Positions 1 through 8,037 of a stretch of 64,000 nucleotides of DNA are shown piece after piece. The notes beneath the pieces are model-generated. The model had not been told where the DNA came from and did not search any database. It saw only the letters and a list, made by a program, of their open reading frames with translations. Each line of letters starts with the position of its first letter. The first letter of the stretch is position 1. This stretch comes from Roseomonas sp. (GTDB taxonomy: Bacteria; Pseudomonadota; Alphaproteobacteria; Acetobacterales; Acetobacteraceae): assembly GCA_020249285.1 (NCBI GenBank), contig JADCFX010000004.1, positions 62,001 to 126,000 of the forward strand. The letters run 5' to 3'. The position numbers were made by a program, and so were the translations under genes.

Positions 1-121
1 GTGGGCGATAGAGCGCGGCCTCAAGAAGCCCAAAATCACGAACGCCATGTGCACCGCCATAGCGTTCGATCTGATCGTGATGGATTGCCAAGACCTCAAT
101 GATGGTCAGGTAATCCGTCAT
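1..121 (-). CDS. doc: Doc (death-on-curing, Fic-fold) toxin, N-terminal part
   Basis: Only the first 40 codons are in the window; the gene runs off the left edge. The translation starts MTDYLTIIEVLAIHHDQIER and continues with a GG..GVRDFGLLEAALYRP stretch, which is the conserved N-terminal block of Doc toxins. Doc proteins of the Fic fold phosphorylate EF-Tu and stop translation; the catalytic HxFxxGNKR motif would lie outside the window. The ATG overlaps the stop of the upstream antitoxin by 4 bp (ATGA, 118-121), as expected for a co-translated toxin-antitoxin pair. Family call from visible residues; whether it is active cannot be judged. Confidence 0.85.
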   Translation of the reverse strand, partial: MTDYLTIIEVLAIHHDQIERYGGAHGVRDFGLLEAALYRP

Positions 122-348
122 TCAGCCAGCTTCGCGTAAAGCTCGGCATATTTCTCATGGGTCGCCTCATAGGCTGCCATGACATACGCGCGCGGGCGAG
201 CGCGCTTGCGCTTGTCAATGAGATCAGAGAGCGCTTCTTCAACCAGCGCCTGCAACTGCCGCCCTTCGCTCTTGGCCAGGCTGCGCAGCGTGGCGAGAGT
301 CTCAGGCTTCACCTGGGTTGCGAATTTTTCAAGGGTGGGCTCGGCCAT
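118..348 (-). CDS. Ribbon-helix-helix antitoxin partner of Doc
   Basis: A 76-aa protein. Residues about 8-50 (TQVKPETLATLRSLAKSEGR followed by QLQALVEEALSDLI) fit a short beta strand plus two helices of the CopG/Arc ribbon-helix-helix fold, with the typical EGRQLQALVEEAL segment of antitoxins paired with Doc toxins. The lysine/arginine-rich C-terminal half would wrap the toxin. In such modules the antitoxin neutralises the toxin and, with it, represses the operon. AGGAAGGT lies about 7 nt before the ATG. It is followed by the doc gene with a 4-bp overlap. It is not a classical Phd antitoxin. Confidence 0.8.
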   Translation of the reverse strand: MAEPTLEKFATQVKPETLATLRSLAKSEGRQLQALVEEALSDLIDKRKRARPRAYVMAAYEATHEKYAELYAKLAE

Positions 349-362
349 TTGGGACCTTCCTG

Positions 363-417
363 TTCATCCTGGCATCATGAGATATCATGATAAATCAAGT
401 TTCGCCATGATGAACTT
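363..417 (-). promoter_or_regulatory. Candidate operator of the toxin-antitoxin operon
   Basis: Upstream of the antitoxin start lies ATCATGA-N3-ATCATGA (374-380 and 384-390), two direct copies spaced 10 bp, in an otherwise AT-rich patch with further ATGATGAA and TTCATC blocks at 363-417. Ribbon-helix-helix repressors bind short direct or inverted half-sites about one helical turn apart, so this is the likely autoregulatory site. This is an inference from position and spacing. Confidence 0.4.
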
Positions 418-458
418 GGGTGTTTCCCGCTCACCTTCCTTCACGGGACATGCGTCAA

Positions 459-520
459 ATCTTTATCAAGTCGTATTTTCCGAGCCGCCAAGTTTCCCAC
501 CTGGCTTGAAAATGCTCACG
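459..520. repeat. Dispersed hairpin repeat, family 2, copy 1
   Basis: About 62 bp sharing roughly 80 % identity with 61899-61961, both in the same orientation. Shared blocks are CTTTAT, ATTTTCCGAG, CGCCAAGT, TGGCT and GAAAATGCTC. The two ends (ATTTTC..GAG and CTTGAAAAT) are complementary, so the element can fold into a stem. Its right end covers the stop codon of the ATP-grasp gene at 516-518. It looks like a REP/MITE-type extragenic element. Confidence 0.6.
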
Positions 521-1472
521 CTGCCTTGGCTTTCTGCTGTTGCAACAAACCCTTCAGGAATTGCGCAATAGCGCCCATGCCTGATTGCCCGGCGCGGGCT
601 TCCGCTTCGCCGTTGTAATTCGTGTTGGTATTCACATCATAAGCGAAGCTATTTCCCGCGCGATCCGTGATGAATTCAATCGCGCCTACGCCCACGCCAT
701 TGGCCCGCAGAAAGGCTTCCATGCGCTGCAGCAAGGGGTGGGAGAAGCCTTCAATGATGCGGAACTTCTCCCCCGGCGCAACGGCGGGGCACACCGCGCC
801 AGGTTCAAGGGCGCAGACATCCGCCGGGCAAAGCTCAAAGCCTTCAGACGTATCCACCCGCACGGCATAGAGGAATGTTCCATTGATGAATTCAGCACGG
901 GTGATGAAAGGCTCCGGCGCCTCGATATAGCGCTGCACCAGCCATACCCCATCGCGTGGTGCGGCGAAGGGATCAGGGTCGGCTGCGATTTTCGCCACCG
1001 CTTCGCGGAGTGCGGCCGCGCTTAGAATCAATTGCACGCCAAGCCCCTTGCCGGCGCGGTTATGTTTCAAAATAACCGGAAAGCCGAGCTTCTCCGCCGC
1101 CGCTGCAAGATACTGCGTACCCACCACGGCAATGGTCGGCGGCGTTGGGATATCGAAACCCGCCAGCGCGGCATATTGCGCGACCTTGGAGAGTTCCAAC
1201 TGCAAGGCGCGCCGGCCATTGACCACAAGCCTGCCATGGCGTTCCAGATGTTCAATCACCGCGCCAGCATATTCCGGCGCATAGGTGTGCCCGCGCGTGT
1301 GGGAAGATGCACTCATGCGATTATAGAAAACGCCCTCGGGCGGCGGGGTTGTCAGGTCCAGCACGCCCTCATCCAGGAACCATTCCTCATAAGGCGTGCC
1401 AAGGCGGGCAAAAGACGCGCGCAGCGGTTCCACCCAGGCATCATTTTCGTGAATGACAAAGACCTTCGACAT
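516..1472 (-). CDS. ATP-grasp domain (RimK-like) ligase
   Basis: A 318-aa protein starting MSKVFVIHENDAWVEPLRAS; this Met is preferred because GGAGAAG sits 7 nt upstream, whereas the upstream in-frame Met lacks such a site. ATP-grasp signs are the KHNRAGKGLGVQL glycine-rich loop in mid-protein, the VQRYIEAPEP hinge segment, and the C-terminal FITDRAGNSFAYDVNTNTNYN, which supplies metal-binding Asp/Asn residues. Such enzymes couple a carboxylate to an amine or thiol via an acyl-phosphate; the substrate is unknown. It is divergent from the PHP fragment at 1698. The region 1473-1697 is the shared upstream region and holds a 9-bp AT inverted repeat at 1533-1553. Confidence 0.75.
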   Translation of the reverse strand: MSKVFVIHENDAWVEPLRASFARLGTPYEEWFLDEGVLDLTTPPPEGVFYNRMSASSHTRGHTYAPEYAGAVIEHLERHGRLVVNGRRALQLELSKVAQYAALAGFDIPTPPTIAVVGTQYLAAAAEKLGFPVILKHNRAGKGLGVQLILSAAALREAVAKIAADPDPFAAPRDGVWLVQRYIEAPEPFITRAEFINGTFLYAVRVDTSEGFELCPADVCALEPGAVCPAVAPGEKFRIIEGFSHPLLQRMEAFLRANGVGVGAIEFITDRAGNSFAYDVNTNTNYNGEAEARAGQSGMGAIAQFLKGLLQQQKAKAA

Positions 1473-1697
1473 GTGGCTTCTCCAAATTTTCACAAGAAAA
1501 CAGCCCATCCTGAGGCCGGCGCAAGGGCCTGAGAAAAGAAAGATTTTCTTTTCCTATCGCGATTAGTTGGCGAAAATTCCTGCCCCTCACCGTCCGCCGG
1601 GGAGATGTCCTGCCCACAAGCCGTGGGCGCAATTTCACGATCCGCGTTCAGGCTTTAGAGACACCTGGTAGAAACTACTTGGTAGCCGAGGTCCCCG

Positions 1698-1949
1698 ATG
1701 CAGCTTGATCCCGTCTTTGCCGCGCCGGGGCGTTTCCTGAAGGGAAATATCCACACCCATTCCACCCTTTCAGATGGCAAGCGCGCGCCGGAAGATGTCG
1801 TGGAAATCTATCGCCGTGGCGGTTATGATTTCATGGCGCTGACGGATCATTTCATGGCGCGCTATGGCTTTCCCATTGTGGATACGCGCGGCTTTCGCAC
1901 GCCCGGCTTCACGACGCTGCTGGGTGCGGAGGTTCATACGTCATCATAG
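1698..1949 (+). pseudogene. PHP-domain phosphoesterase, 5' fragment only
   Basis: An 83-aa reading frame with the unmistakable start of a PHP domain: GNIHTHSTLSDGKRAPEDVV, then YDFMALTDHF and TTLLGAEVHT. The metal-binding IHTHS and LTDH motifs are intact. PHP proteins normally run 200 aa or more, but here similarity stops at GAEVHT and a stop codon follows two residues later at about 1949. No continuation of the domain is recognisable in any frame before the next gene. It is best read as a gene truncated by deletion or recombination near 1940. A functional 83-aa protein is unlikely because later metal ligands are missing. Confidence 0.7.
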
Positions 1950-2260
1950 TCTCATCGTGGCGGCGGACCGCCGGGGCTTTACCCTTTGCCCGCCATGCGT
2001 CGCTTGGACATGCGTCAAGTGCTCGCACAGAAGGCATGCTGCGTCGCTGTGCCAGGAGCCTGCCTTGGAATGTCCCCAGCCCCTCATCCGGTCAACCCGG
2101 ATTTTGCGCCTCCTCCTTGGATGCTACCCAGACCGCAGGGTGCCGGTCTCACCCACCTGCTTGCGCGCCTCCAGCGCGTCGCCGCGCCGCCACGCGCCGA
2201 CCGCCAATTTTTGACTTGCGTGCTGCTTCAGGTTCGGCTTGAAGCGGCTCAGAGGCCCCC
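1950..2260. other. Non-coding stretch after the truncated PHP gene
   Basis: About 310 bp with no convincing gene, RNA or terminator. Reading frames here have unusual Cys/Pro/His/Arg-rich composition and match nothing I recognise. The stretch begins where PHP similarity ends, so it may be the join left by a rearrangement. AGAGGC before 2261 serves as a ribosome binding site for the next gene. Confidence 0.5.
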
Positions 2261-2815
2261 ATGCGCATGACCCTGATCGCGACGCTGGTGATGTTGCTCG
2301 CCCTTCTCGGGATGGCGGCGGCTGAGCCGGGCAAGCCCCCCCGCACTGCCGAACCCGGGATCATGCTGCCGCCCAACTGGGAGGAACGCTTCATGCGCAT
2401 CGCAACGGTGGATGACCCGGATCGCCGCATTGTTCGGCATGTCCATATCAACCCGGATGCGCATGGGCGGCTTCGCGCCGGGATGCCCGCGCCAGACGGG
2501 ACGCTGCTGATCATGGCAGATGCGCGCGCCCGGCTGGACGCGGCAGGGCAGCCATTGCGGGACGCGGGCGGCCGCTTCCTGCCGGAGCATGGCTGGATCG
2601 CCGTCTTTGCGCAGCAGAAGGATGCGCGCTGGGGCAGCGCACCCGATACCGGGCTCCGCAATGGGGATTGGCGCTACGGGGTCTTCGACGGCGCCGGCCG
2701 ATCCCGCGACGTCTCCCTCACCCCCTGCTTTGCTTGCCACCTGCAGGCGCGCGCGGCGCAAGACTACACTTTCACCCTCTGGGACTACGCCGCGACGCTC
2801 GGCAGCGGCCCATGA
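2261..2815 (+). CDS. Cytochrome P460-family c-type haem protein, exported
   Basis: A 184-aa protein with a signal peptide (residues 1-21, MRMTLIATLVMLLALLGMAA then AEPG). A single haem c attachment motif CFACH lies near the C-terminus (about 156-160), and WRYGVFDGAGR with KD...ARWGS upstream fits the P460 fold, a periplasmic beta-sheet cytochrome. Known P460 proteins oxidise hydroxylamine or bind NO, but most members of this family are uncharacterised, so the substrate is left open. The stop overlaps the next start by 4 bp (ATGA), indicating one transcript with the TPR protein. Confidence 0.75.
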   Translation: MRMTLIATLVMLLALLGMAAAEPGKPPRTAEPGIMLPPNWEERFMRIATVDDPDRRIVRHVHINPDAHGRLRAGMPAPDGTLLIMADARARLDAAGQPLRDAGGRFLPEHGWIAVFAQQKDARWGSAPDTGLRNGDWRYGVFDGAGRSRDVSLTPCFACHLQARAAQDYTFTLWDYAATLGSGP

Positions 2816-3267
2816 ACAGGAGCTGGACCATGGTGCGATCGCTATCCTTGAGCGCCGCGCTGGCAGGGGCAGTGCTGCTAGCGGCCGCGCCGGCGGGGGC
2901 AGTCCTGCCAGAGCCTGCGGGCGATCCCGACATCTCTGCAGCGCTTGGCATGATTGATGCGGGCCGCGGCCCGCTGGCGCTGGAATTGCTGGAGGCCGTA
3001 TTGGCGCGGCTGCCAGGCGATCCCGATGTGCTGACCTATATTGCCTTCGCGCATCGCCGCCAGAACAATGAGGCAGCAGCCGAGGCAGCCTATCGTGCGG
3101 CGCTTACCACCAACCCGAATCATCCGGGCGCCCTGGCCTACCAGGGCTCGCTCTTCCTGAAGCAAGGGCGGCGGGCCGAAGCAGAGGCCAACCTTGCCCG
3201 TCTTACCGCCAGCTGCGGCAGTTGTGAGGAGTGGGAGACGCTGGCGCGGGAACTGGCCGCCCGGTAG
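2812..3267 (+). CDS. Exported tetratricopeptide-repeat protein
   Basis: A 151-aa protein. A signal peptide spans about residues 1-30 (LSLSAALAGAVLLAAAPAGA). Two to three TPR units follow: ALGMIDAGRGPLALELLEAV, DPDVLTYIAFAHRRQNNEAA and HPGALAYQGSLFLKQGRRAE. The C-terminus has a CGSC pair that could form a disulphide. The start at 2812 is chosen because it overlaps the cytochrome stop and puts a clean signal peptide at the N-terminus. It probably acts in the periplasm with the P460 cytochrome, as scaffold or maturation partner; that role is inferred from coupling alone. Confidence 0.7.
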   Translation: MNRSWTMVRSLSLSAALAGAVLLAAAPAGAVLPEPAGDPDISAALGMIDAGRGPLALELLEAVLARLPGDPDVLTYIAFAHRRQNNEAAAEAAYRAALTTNPNHPGALAYQGSLFLKQGRRAEAEANLARLTASCGSCEEWETLARELAAR

Positions 3268-3268
3268 A

Positions 3269-3354
3269 GTATCGCGTTCAGATGGTAAATCTGAACGCGT
3301 GAAGATGCTCTAAAAACAACGATGTAGAGCGGGTTGCGCGAACCCATGTGAACG
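3269..3354 (+). repeat. Dispersed hairpin repeat, family 1, copy 1
   Basis: A composite of three hairpins: CGCGTTCAGAT (3273-3283) with ATCTGAACGCG (3289-3299), GCTCTA with TAGAGC, and GGGTT with AACCC. The same 86-bp unit occurs in inverted orientation at 5648-5740 with about 80 % identity. The two copies bracket the PhoX gene. It looks like a REP/MITE-type element. It may also end transcription of the P460/TPR unit. Confidence 0.7.
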
Positions 3355-3404
3355 AAACTCGTCCTAGCCGCCTCACCTTGGCCGACATCTCGATCTTCAC
3401 CGAA

Positions 3405-3431
3405 CTGTCATCACAAGGAAGTTTCCCTGTC
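3405..3431 (+). promoter_or_regulatory. Possible PhoB (Pho box) site upstream of the phosphatase
   Basis: CTGTCAT at 3405-3411 matches the PhoB half-site consensus exactly, and CTGTC recurs at 3427, 22 bp later, which is twice the 11-bp Pho-box period. The middle repeat expected at 3416 is not recognisable, so the match is partial. The position about 55-80 bp before the PhoX start fits phosphate-starvation control. Confidence 0.3.
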
Positions 3432-3485
3432 CCGTCGGCGCCATATATCTCAGATCAGTTTAACCGGAGCACAAGGAGCACAAAG

Positions 3486-5537
3486 ATGCCAAACGATCTC
3501 CAAAACCTTTATGACATTGACGCGGGCGACGAAGTCCCCTCCAACCACTCGCCAAACCCGACCTTCCGCGACATCGCCGAGGCTCGCCTCGGTCGGCGCG
3601 GGATGCTGATGGGCGGTATTGCCACAGCCGTCGTCGGCTTCATCGGCGCCGGCAGCCGCCCTGTCGCCGCCCAGGGCGCCGCCCAGGCCGCTACCGCGGC
3701 CGGCCCGGTGATCGGCTCCAAGCCGGTGCCACTGAGCGTTGCGGACACGGTGGTCGTGCCGGAGGGCTATTCCGCCCAGGTGCTGATCCCGCACGGCACG
3801 CCCCTGAACGGGCAGCCGGCGACGAAGAGCGTGCTGGAGATGACCGCCGCCGAGCAGGAACAGGCGATCGGCACGCATCATGACGGGATGCACTTCTTCC
3901 CGATTGAAGGCCGCGAGCCCGACCAGGGCAGCAACACCGACGGGCTGCTTGTGCTGAACCACGAATACGTTGCGCCGCGCTTCATGCATGCCAGCGCCGC
4001 TGGCAAGTCCATCGGCGACACCCGCATGCCGCTGACCAACGGCGCGCGCGATGGCGAGGAAGTCCGCAAGGAAATCTTCGGCCATGGCGTGTCGGTGGTG
4101 CGCGTGGCGAAGCAGGGCAATGGCCAATGGGCCGTGGTCGCCGACCCGCGCAATCGCCGCATCCACGGCGCGACACCCATGGAGATTGCCGGCCCGGTGC
4201 GCGGCCATGCCCTGGTCCGCACCAGGTATAGCGCGGACGGCACGCGGGTGCGCGGCACGCTCAATAATTGTGCGCATGGCGTGACGCCCTGGAACACCTA
4301 CCTCACCGCCGAGGAAAACTGGGCCGGCTACTTCCGCAATACCGACCAAGTTGACCAGAGGCCCGCTCTTCCGCGTGAGCATGCGCGCTACGGCGTGCCG
4401 ACCGGCCAGGCGCGCTACAATTGGGATCAGGTGCAGGGCGGCGGCGACGAATTTGTGCGCTTCAACGTCTCGCGCATCGGCGCCGCGGCGACCGAGGACT
4501 ACCGCAACGAAGTGAATGCCTTCGGCTGGATCGTCGAGATTGACCCCTTCAACGCCAATGCAGTGCCGGTGAAGCGCACCGGCCTTGGCCGCTTCGCGCA
4601 TGAGGGCGTGGTGTTCGGCCCGGCGCGCGAAGGGCGTCCGGTGGTGGCCTATTCGGGCGACGACAGCATGTTCGAGTATATCTACAAATTCGTCTCGGCC
4701 CGCCCCTTCAACCGCGCCACGGCGAATGGCTCGCTGCTCGACGACGGCGTTCTTTATGTCGCCAAGTTCAATGCCGATGGCACGGGCGAGTGGCTGCCGC
4801 TGCAGCACGGCGTCGGCCCGCTGACCGCTGCCAACGGCTTCGCCGACCAGGGCGAGGTGCTGGTGAATACGCGCCTCGCCGCCGATACGGTCGGCGCGAC
4901 CAAGATGGATCGTCCGGAATGGGGTGCCGTTGATCCCCGCGACGGCCGGGTCTATTTTACCTTGACCAATAACCCCCGCCGCACCGAGGCGCAGGTGGAG
5001 CCGGCCAATCCGCGCGCGCGCAATCAGTTCGGCCAGATCATCCGCTGGCGCGAGGCGAATGACGACCACGCCGCAACGCGCTTCGCCTGGGACCTTTTTG
5101 TCATCGCAGGCCCCGAGAGCGATAGCCGCACCATGACCGGCGCGCCGCTCGGGACCGACAATATGTTCGCCTGCCCCGATGGGCTTTGGTTCGACGCTGA
5201 TGGCCGTCTCTGGATCCAGACCGATATTGGCGAGAATGAGCAGCTGCGGGGCAATCTGGCGCCCTTCGGCAATAACGCCATGCTGGTCGCAAATCCGATC
5301 ACCGGCGAGATCCGCCGCTTCATGACCGGCCCGATCGGCCAGGAAACGACAGGCGTGGTCACCACCCCGGACCGGCGGACGATGTTCATCAACCAGCAGC
5401 ACCCGGGTGCGACCACCAGCGCCGCCGACTTCGCCGCCGGCCGCATCAACAGCCGCTGGCCGCATGGTGGCGCGGGCGTGCCGCTCTCTGCCACCGTGGT
5501 CATTACCAAGAATGATGGCGGCATCATCGGCACCTGA
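3486..5537 (+). CDS. phoX: PhoX-family alkaline phosphatase (DUF839), Tat-exported
   Basis: A 683-aa protein. The start at 3486 follows AAGGAG and gives an N-terminus with LGRRGMLMGGIATAVVGFIG (RR at 37-38), a twin-arginine-like signal; the reading frame stays open to 3348 but that extension carries no signal. Family segments include VPEGYSAQVLIPHGTPL, DGMHFFPIEG, GLLVLNHEYVAPRFMH, NNCAHGVTPWNTYLTAEENW and the late WFDADGRLWIQTDIG. PhoX enzymes are monomeric Ca/Fe-dependent phosphomonoesterases folded in the cytoplasm and exported by Tat, which suits a twin-arginine leader. A weak Pho box lies upstream and inverted repeats lie on both sides. Role: scavenging phosphate from organic esters in the periplasm. 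Confidence 0.85.
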   Translation: MPNDLQNLYDIDAGDEVPSNHSPNPTFRDIAEARLGRRGMLMGGIATAVVGFIGAGSRPVAAQGAAQAATAAGPVIGSKPVPLSVADTVVVPEGYSAQVLIPHGTPLNGQPATKSVLEMTAAEQEQAIGTHHDGMHFFPIEGREPDQGSNTDGLLVLNHEYVAPRFMHASAAGKSIGDTRMPLTNGARDGEEVRKEIFGHGVSVVRVAKQGNGQWAVVADPRNRRIHGATPMEIAGPVRGHALVRTRYSADGTRVRGTLNNCAHGVTPWNTYLTAEENWAGYFRNTDQVDQRPALPREHARYGVPTGQARYNWDQVQGGGDEFVRFNVSRIGAAATEDYRNEVNAFGWIVEIDPFNANAVPVKRTGLGRFAHEGVVFGPAREGRPVVAYSGDDSMFEYIYKFVSARPFNRATANGSLLDDGVLYVAKFNADGTGEWLPLQHGVGPLTAANGFADQGEVLVNTRLAADTVGATKMDRPEWGAVDPRDGRVYFTLTNNPRRTEAQVEPANPRARNQFGQIIRWREANDDHAATRFAWDLFVIAGPESDSRTMTGAPLGTDNMFACPDGLWFDADGRLWIQTDIGENEQLRGNLAPFGNNAMLVANPITGEIRRFMTGPIGQETTGVVTTPDRRTMFINQQHPGATTSAADFAAGRINSRWPHGGAGVPLSATVVITKNDGGIIGT

Positions 5538-5926
5538 CACGCCAACCGCCGACGACATTAACGGCGGCGGGCTTCGGCCCGCCGCGACTTCGGTGAGCCT
5601 GCAACCCGGTTGGCTGCTTTATCCATTGCATCGGCAACGACTTAGAACATATCGCGTTCACCTGGGTTCACGCAACCTGCTCTATACCATTGTTTTTCGA
5701 GCATCTTCACGCGTTGGGATGATTCCATCTGAACGCAATATTCACTGAGCTTTGGATCATCAAACGCGCGGAAAATGCGCGGAACACGGCACCGATATAA
5801 TATAATGATGATATATTTCTTAAGCTGCAGCAGCTAAAAATCTCGCCCACCAGTTATGCTGGTCACCTTTCAGCAAGGACAGTGCCTGCATAATGGCGCG
5901 GTCTCAAGAAAGGAGTACGCCAGACA
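5538..5926. other. Intergenic region between phoX and the chemoreceptor
   Basis: No gene seen. It holds the second family 1 repeat (5648-5740). An AT-rich patch follows (about 5796-5822, with TATAATATAATGATGATATA), a plausible promoter zone for the chemoreceptor. A short AGCTGC-A-GCAGCT inverted repeat lies near 5824, and an AAGGAG ribosome binding site lies about 12 nt before 5927. Confidence 0.5.
5648..5740 (-). repeat. Dispersed hairpin repeat, family 1, copy 2 (inverted)
   Basis: The reverse complement of this stretch matches 3269-3354: GCGTTCAGATGG, AACGCGTGAAGATGCTC, AAAAACAA, TAGAGC, GGTTGCG, GTGAACCCA and GTGAACG occur in the same order. Orientation is opposite to copy 1, so phoX sits between inverted copies about 2.3 kb apart. 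Confidence 0.7.
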
Positions 5927-7603
5927 ATGCGTATCAGAATTGCCCCCCTATTGCTCACCATCCTTGCGATGATTGGCACGGTTAATGCCGGCTCGGCCAT
6001 TTATGCCTGGGTTTCCATGCGCCATAACGCGCAGAGCTTCACCGAAATCAAGACAAATGCGGTGGCGCCGCTCATTGATCTGAAGGCGTTATCCGATGCC
6101 TATGCGGTTTCAGTCGTTGACGCATCCCACAAGATGCGCAATGGCAATTTCACCTGGGAAGAAGGCGCGGCCAGCCTTGCCGATGCGGTGAAGAATATTG
6201 ACCGCGCCTGGAACGCCCTGGTGCGCGCCGAATTGCCGCCTTCAGTGCAGGAAGCCTTCGCGCAAGCGCGCGAACGCCGTGCACCGGCGGAACAGGTCAC
6301 GCAGGATCTGGTGCGCATTGCGGCCGCAAAGAATAGCGCTCAGCTCGACCAGCTCATCAAGGAACGGCTCTATCAGGCGATTGACCCCTTCACGGAATCG
6401 ATCGGCGGTATGATGGATACCATTGTGGCCGGTACGAATGAGAAGGTGGCCAATGAAGTGACCTCCGTCACACAGGCAACGCTGATCATCGCGCTGATGG
6501 GGCTTTTCTCGCTCGCCGCGCTGATCGCTGCTGGTTGGGTTGTGGTAGCCCGTGTTACCCGCCCGCTTGGTACGCTTGCCAATGGCATGGAAAATATGTC
6601 GAAGGGTGATCTTTCCAAGGATTTCCAGGGCACAGATCGTCAGGATGAAGTGGGTGAGATGGCGCGTGCCGCGACTGTCTTCCGCGAAGGCCTGATCGAG
6701 GCCGAAAAGCTGCGCGCGGCGGAAGCAACGCGTGGTGCGGAGATGGAAGCCGCGCGCCGCGCCGCCTTGCAGACCATTGCGGGCGATCTGGATCGCGCGG
6801 TTGGTCAATCCGTCGGGACATTGTCCGAAAGCACAGCCATGCTCGTGCAGGAAGGCGGCAGGGTGTCCAGCGTCACCGATGCCACCCTGGCTCAGGCGCG
6901 CTCCGCCGCGCATGAGGGGACGGAAGCCAATCATGGCATTCAATCCGTCTCCGCCGCGGCTGAGGAACTGACTGTCGCGATTTCCGAAGTCTCCAACCGC
7001 GTTACCGCCGTGGCGCAGACCGCGCGCGGTGCGGCGGAACAGGCGGACCGCGTCAGCAGCCTGGTGGATGGGCTGAATGCGGCATCCGTGCGCATCAATG
7101 ATGTCACGGGGCTGATCGGCACCATTGCCGCGCAGACCAATCTGCTGGCGCTTAATGCCACGATAGAATCGGCCCGTGCCGGTGAAGCAGGCAAGGGCTT
7201 CGCGGTGGTGGCTTCTGAGGTGAAGAACCTGGCCGCGCAATCGGCCAAGGCGACGGAAAGCATCCAGACCGAAATCGGCGCGATGCAGAATATCATTGGC
7301 GATGTGGTGGGCGTGATCGGTGATATCGTGACGCGGATTAGCCAATTGGATGGTGAAAACACCGCCATTGCCGCCGCAGTGGAAGAACAATCCGCCACCA
7401 CGGCGGAAATCGCTTCCAGCCTGCGCAACGCCGCCAAGGCGGTGGATGGGCTGGAAGGCTCCATTGGCCGTGTGTCTGGCATGGCGGAAGATGCCGGCAA
7501 GGCCATGGGCAGCATCACGAATGCAAGCCGCACCGTGGCCGATGAGGCGGTGCAGCTGCGTGAAGCGACCCAGGCACTGATCAAGCGGCTGCAAGCGGCC
7601 TGA
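5927..7603 (+). CDS. Methyl-accepting chemotaxis protein
   Basis: A 558-aa membrane receptor. TM1 is about residues 5-28; a helical periplasmic sensor follows (about 30-180, probably a four-helix bundle). TM2 is about 185-208 ([20 protein letters not shown]), HAMP is about 209-262 ([20 protein letters not shown]), and the signalling domain about 290-550. Its tip carries [20 protein letters not shown] followed by [20 protein letters not shown], the near-invariant CheA/CheW-binding hairpin. The C-terminus (RLQAA) has no NWETF-type CheR/CheB tether. The ligand cannot be predicted. It is monocistronic, ended by a strong terminator at 7629. Confidence 0.93.
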   Translation: MRIRIAPLLLTILAMIGTVNAGSAIYAWVSMRHNAQSFTEIKTNAVAPLIDLKALSDAYAVSVVDASHKMRNGNFTWEEGAASLADAVKNIDRAWNALVRAELPPSVQEAFAQARERRAPAEQVTQDLVRIAAAKNSAQLDQLIKERLYQAIDPFTESIGGMMDTIVAGTNEKVANEVTSVTQATLIIALMGLFSLAALIAAGWVVVARVTRPLGTLANGMENMSKGDLSKDFQGTDRQDEVGEMARAATVFREGLIEAEKLRAAEATRGAEMEAARRAALQTIAGDLDRAVGQSVGTLSESTAMLVQEGGRVSSVTDATLAQARSAAHEGTEANHGIQSVSAAAEELTVAISEVSNRVTAVAQTARGAAEQADRVSSLVDGLNAASVRINDVTGLIGTIAAQTNLLALNATIESARAGEAGKGFAVVASEVKNLAAQSAKATESIQTEIGAMQNIIGDVVGVIGDIVTRISQLDGENTAIAAAVEEQSATTAEIASSLRNAAKAVDGLEGSIGRVSGMAEDAGKAMGSITNASRTVADEAVQLREATQALIKRLQAA

Positions 7604-7628
7604 TACGGCCTTATTGCGCCGAACAAAG

Positions 7629-7661
7629 AGCGGCGGTCCTGCGAGGGGCCGCCGCTTTTCA
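7629..7661 (+). terminator. Rho-independent terminator of the chemoreceptor gene
   Basis: AGCGGCGGTCC (7629-7639) pairs with GGGCCGCCGCT (7646-7656), one G-U included, followed by a T-rich tail CTTTTCATTT. It lies 26 bp after the stop codon. Confidence 0.8.
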
Positions 7662-8037
7662 TTTGGGGCACCGCTGAAGCACCGCGGGATGCTGGCTCGG
7701 CGCTCAACATCGCCGTACTCAATTTAGGTTGTTGTTCCTAATTTCTGAGCCACTCCGCCCGCTTTTCGTGGAAATCCGGGGCCGCCCAGATCCGAAAGCC
7801 TGCCAGAGAATCATGGAAATGACCGTGGCAAGAAAGTCACCACACTGTGACCTCGCCCCATTTTCGCCAAAAGTCTCAGAACAATTTCCTATATTCGTCG
7901 TTTTTCAACAGCCGCTTTCAGCTAATCACGCCAAGTTTCACCAAGTTACAGCCAGCGGACTTGTTCAGGCCAGACCCACCGGCTTACCTCGGGTCCAGAA
8001 CGCAAAGGCGTCAAGACTGACAGGGGGCTTAATTCAG
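7662..8037. other. Long upstream region of the CHAP protein gene
   Basis: About 375 bp without a supported gene. The reading frame stays open from 7729, but that extension has ordinary intergenic composition and would bury the signal peptide. Its composition is more AT-rich than flanking genes, with a GTCAC-CACACT-GTGAC inverted repeat near 7838-7853. It may be an untranslated leader. Confidence 0.4.

Noticed and set aside
1533..1553. AT-only inverted repeat GAAAAGAAA-GAT-TTTCTTTTC as a terminator or operator
   Set aside because: It lies between divergent genes where no terminator is needed, and no regulator is adjacent; a chance A/T-rich palindrome in a promoter region cannot be excluded.
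1864..2214. Frames of 68-116 codons around the PHP breakpoint
   Set aside because: Cys/Pro/Arg-rich translations with no family, no ribosome sites and overlapping alternatives in all three frames; treated as non-coding.
3348..3485. N-terminal extension of PhoX from 3348
   Set aside because: The extension has no signal character, overlaps the repeat border and the candidate Pho box, and ATG 3486 has AAGGAG upstream.
3450..5558. A 702-codon minus-strand frame opposite phoX
   Set aside because: Same cause: its composition (His/Ala/Val/Arg-rich) is that of an antisense shadow, and PhoX on the other strand is well supported.
6242..7594. A 450-codon minus-strand frame opposite the chemoreceptor
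   Set aside because: The receptor shows HAMP and signalling motifs; the antisense frame has no recognisable domain and no ribosome site.
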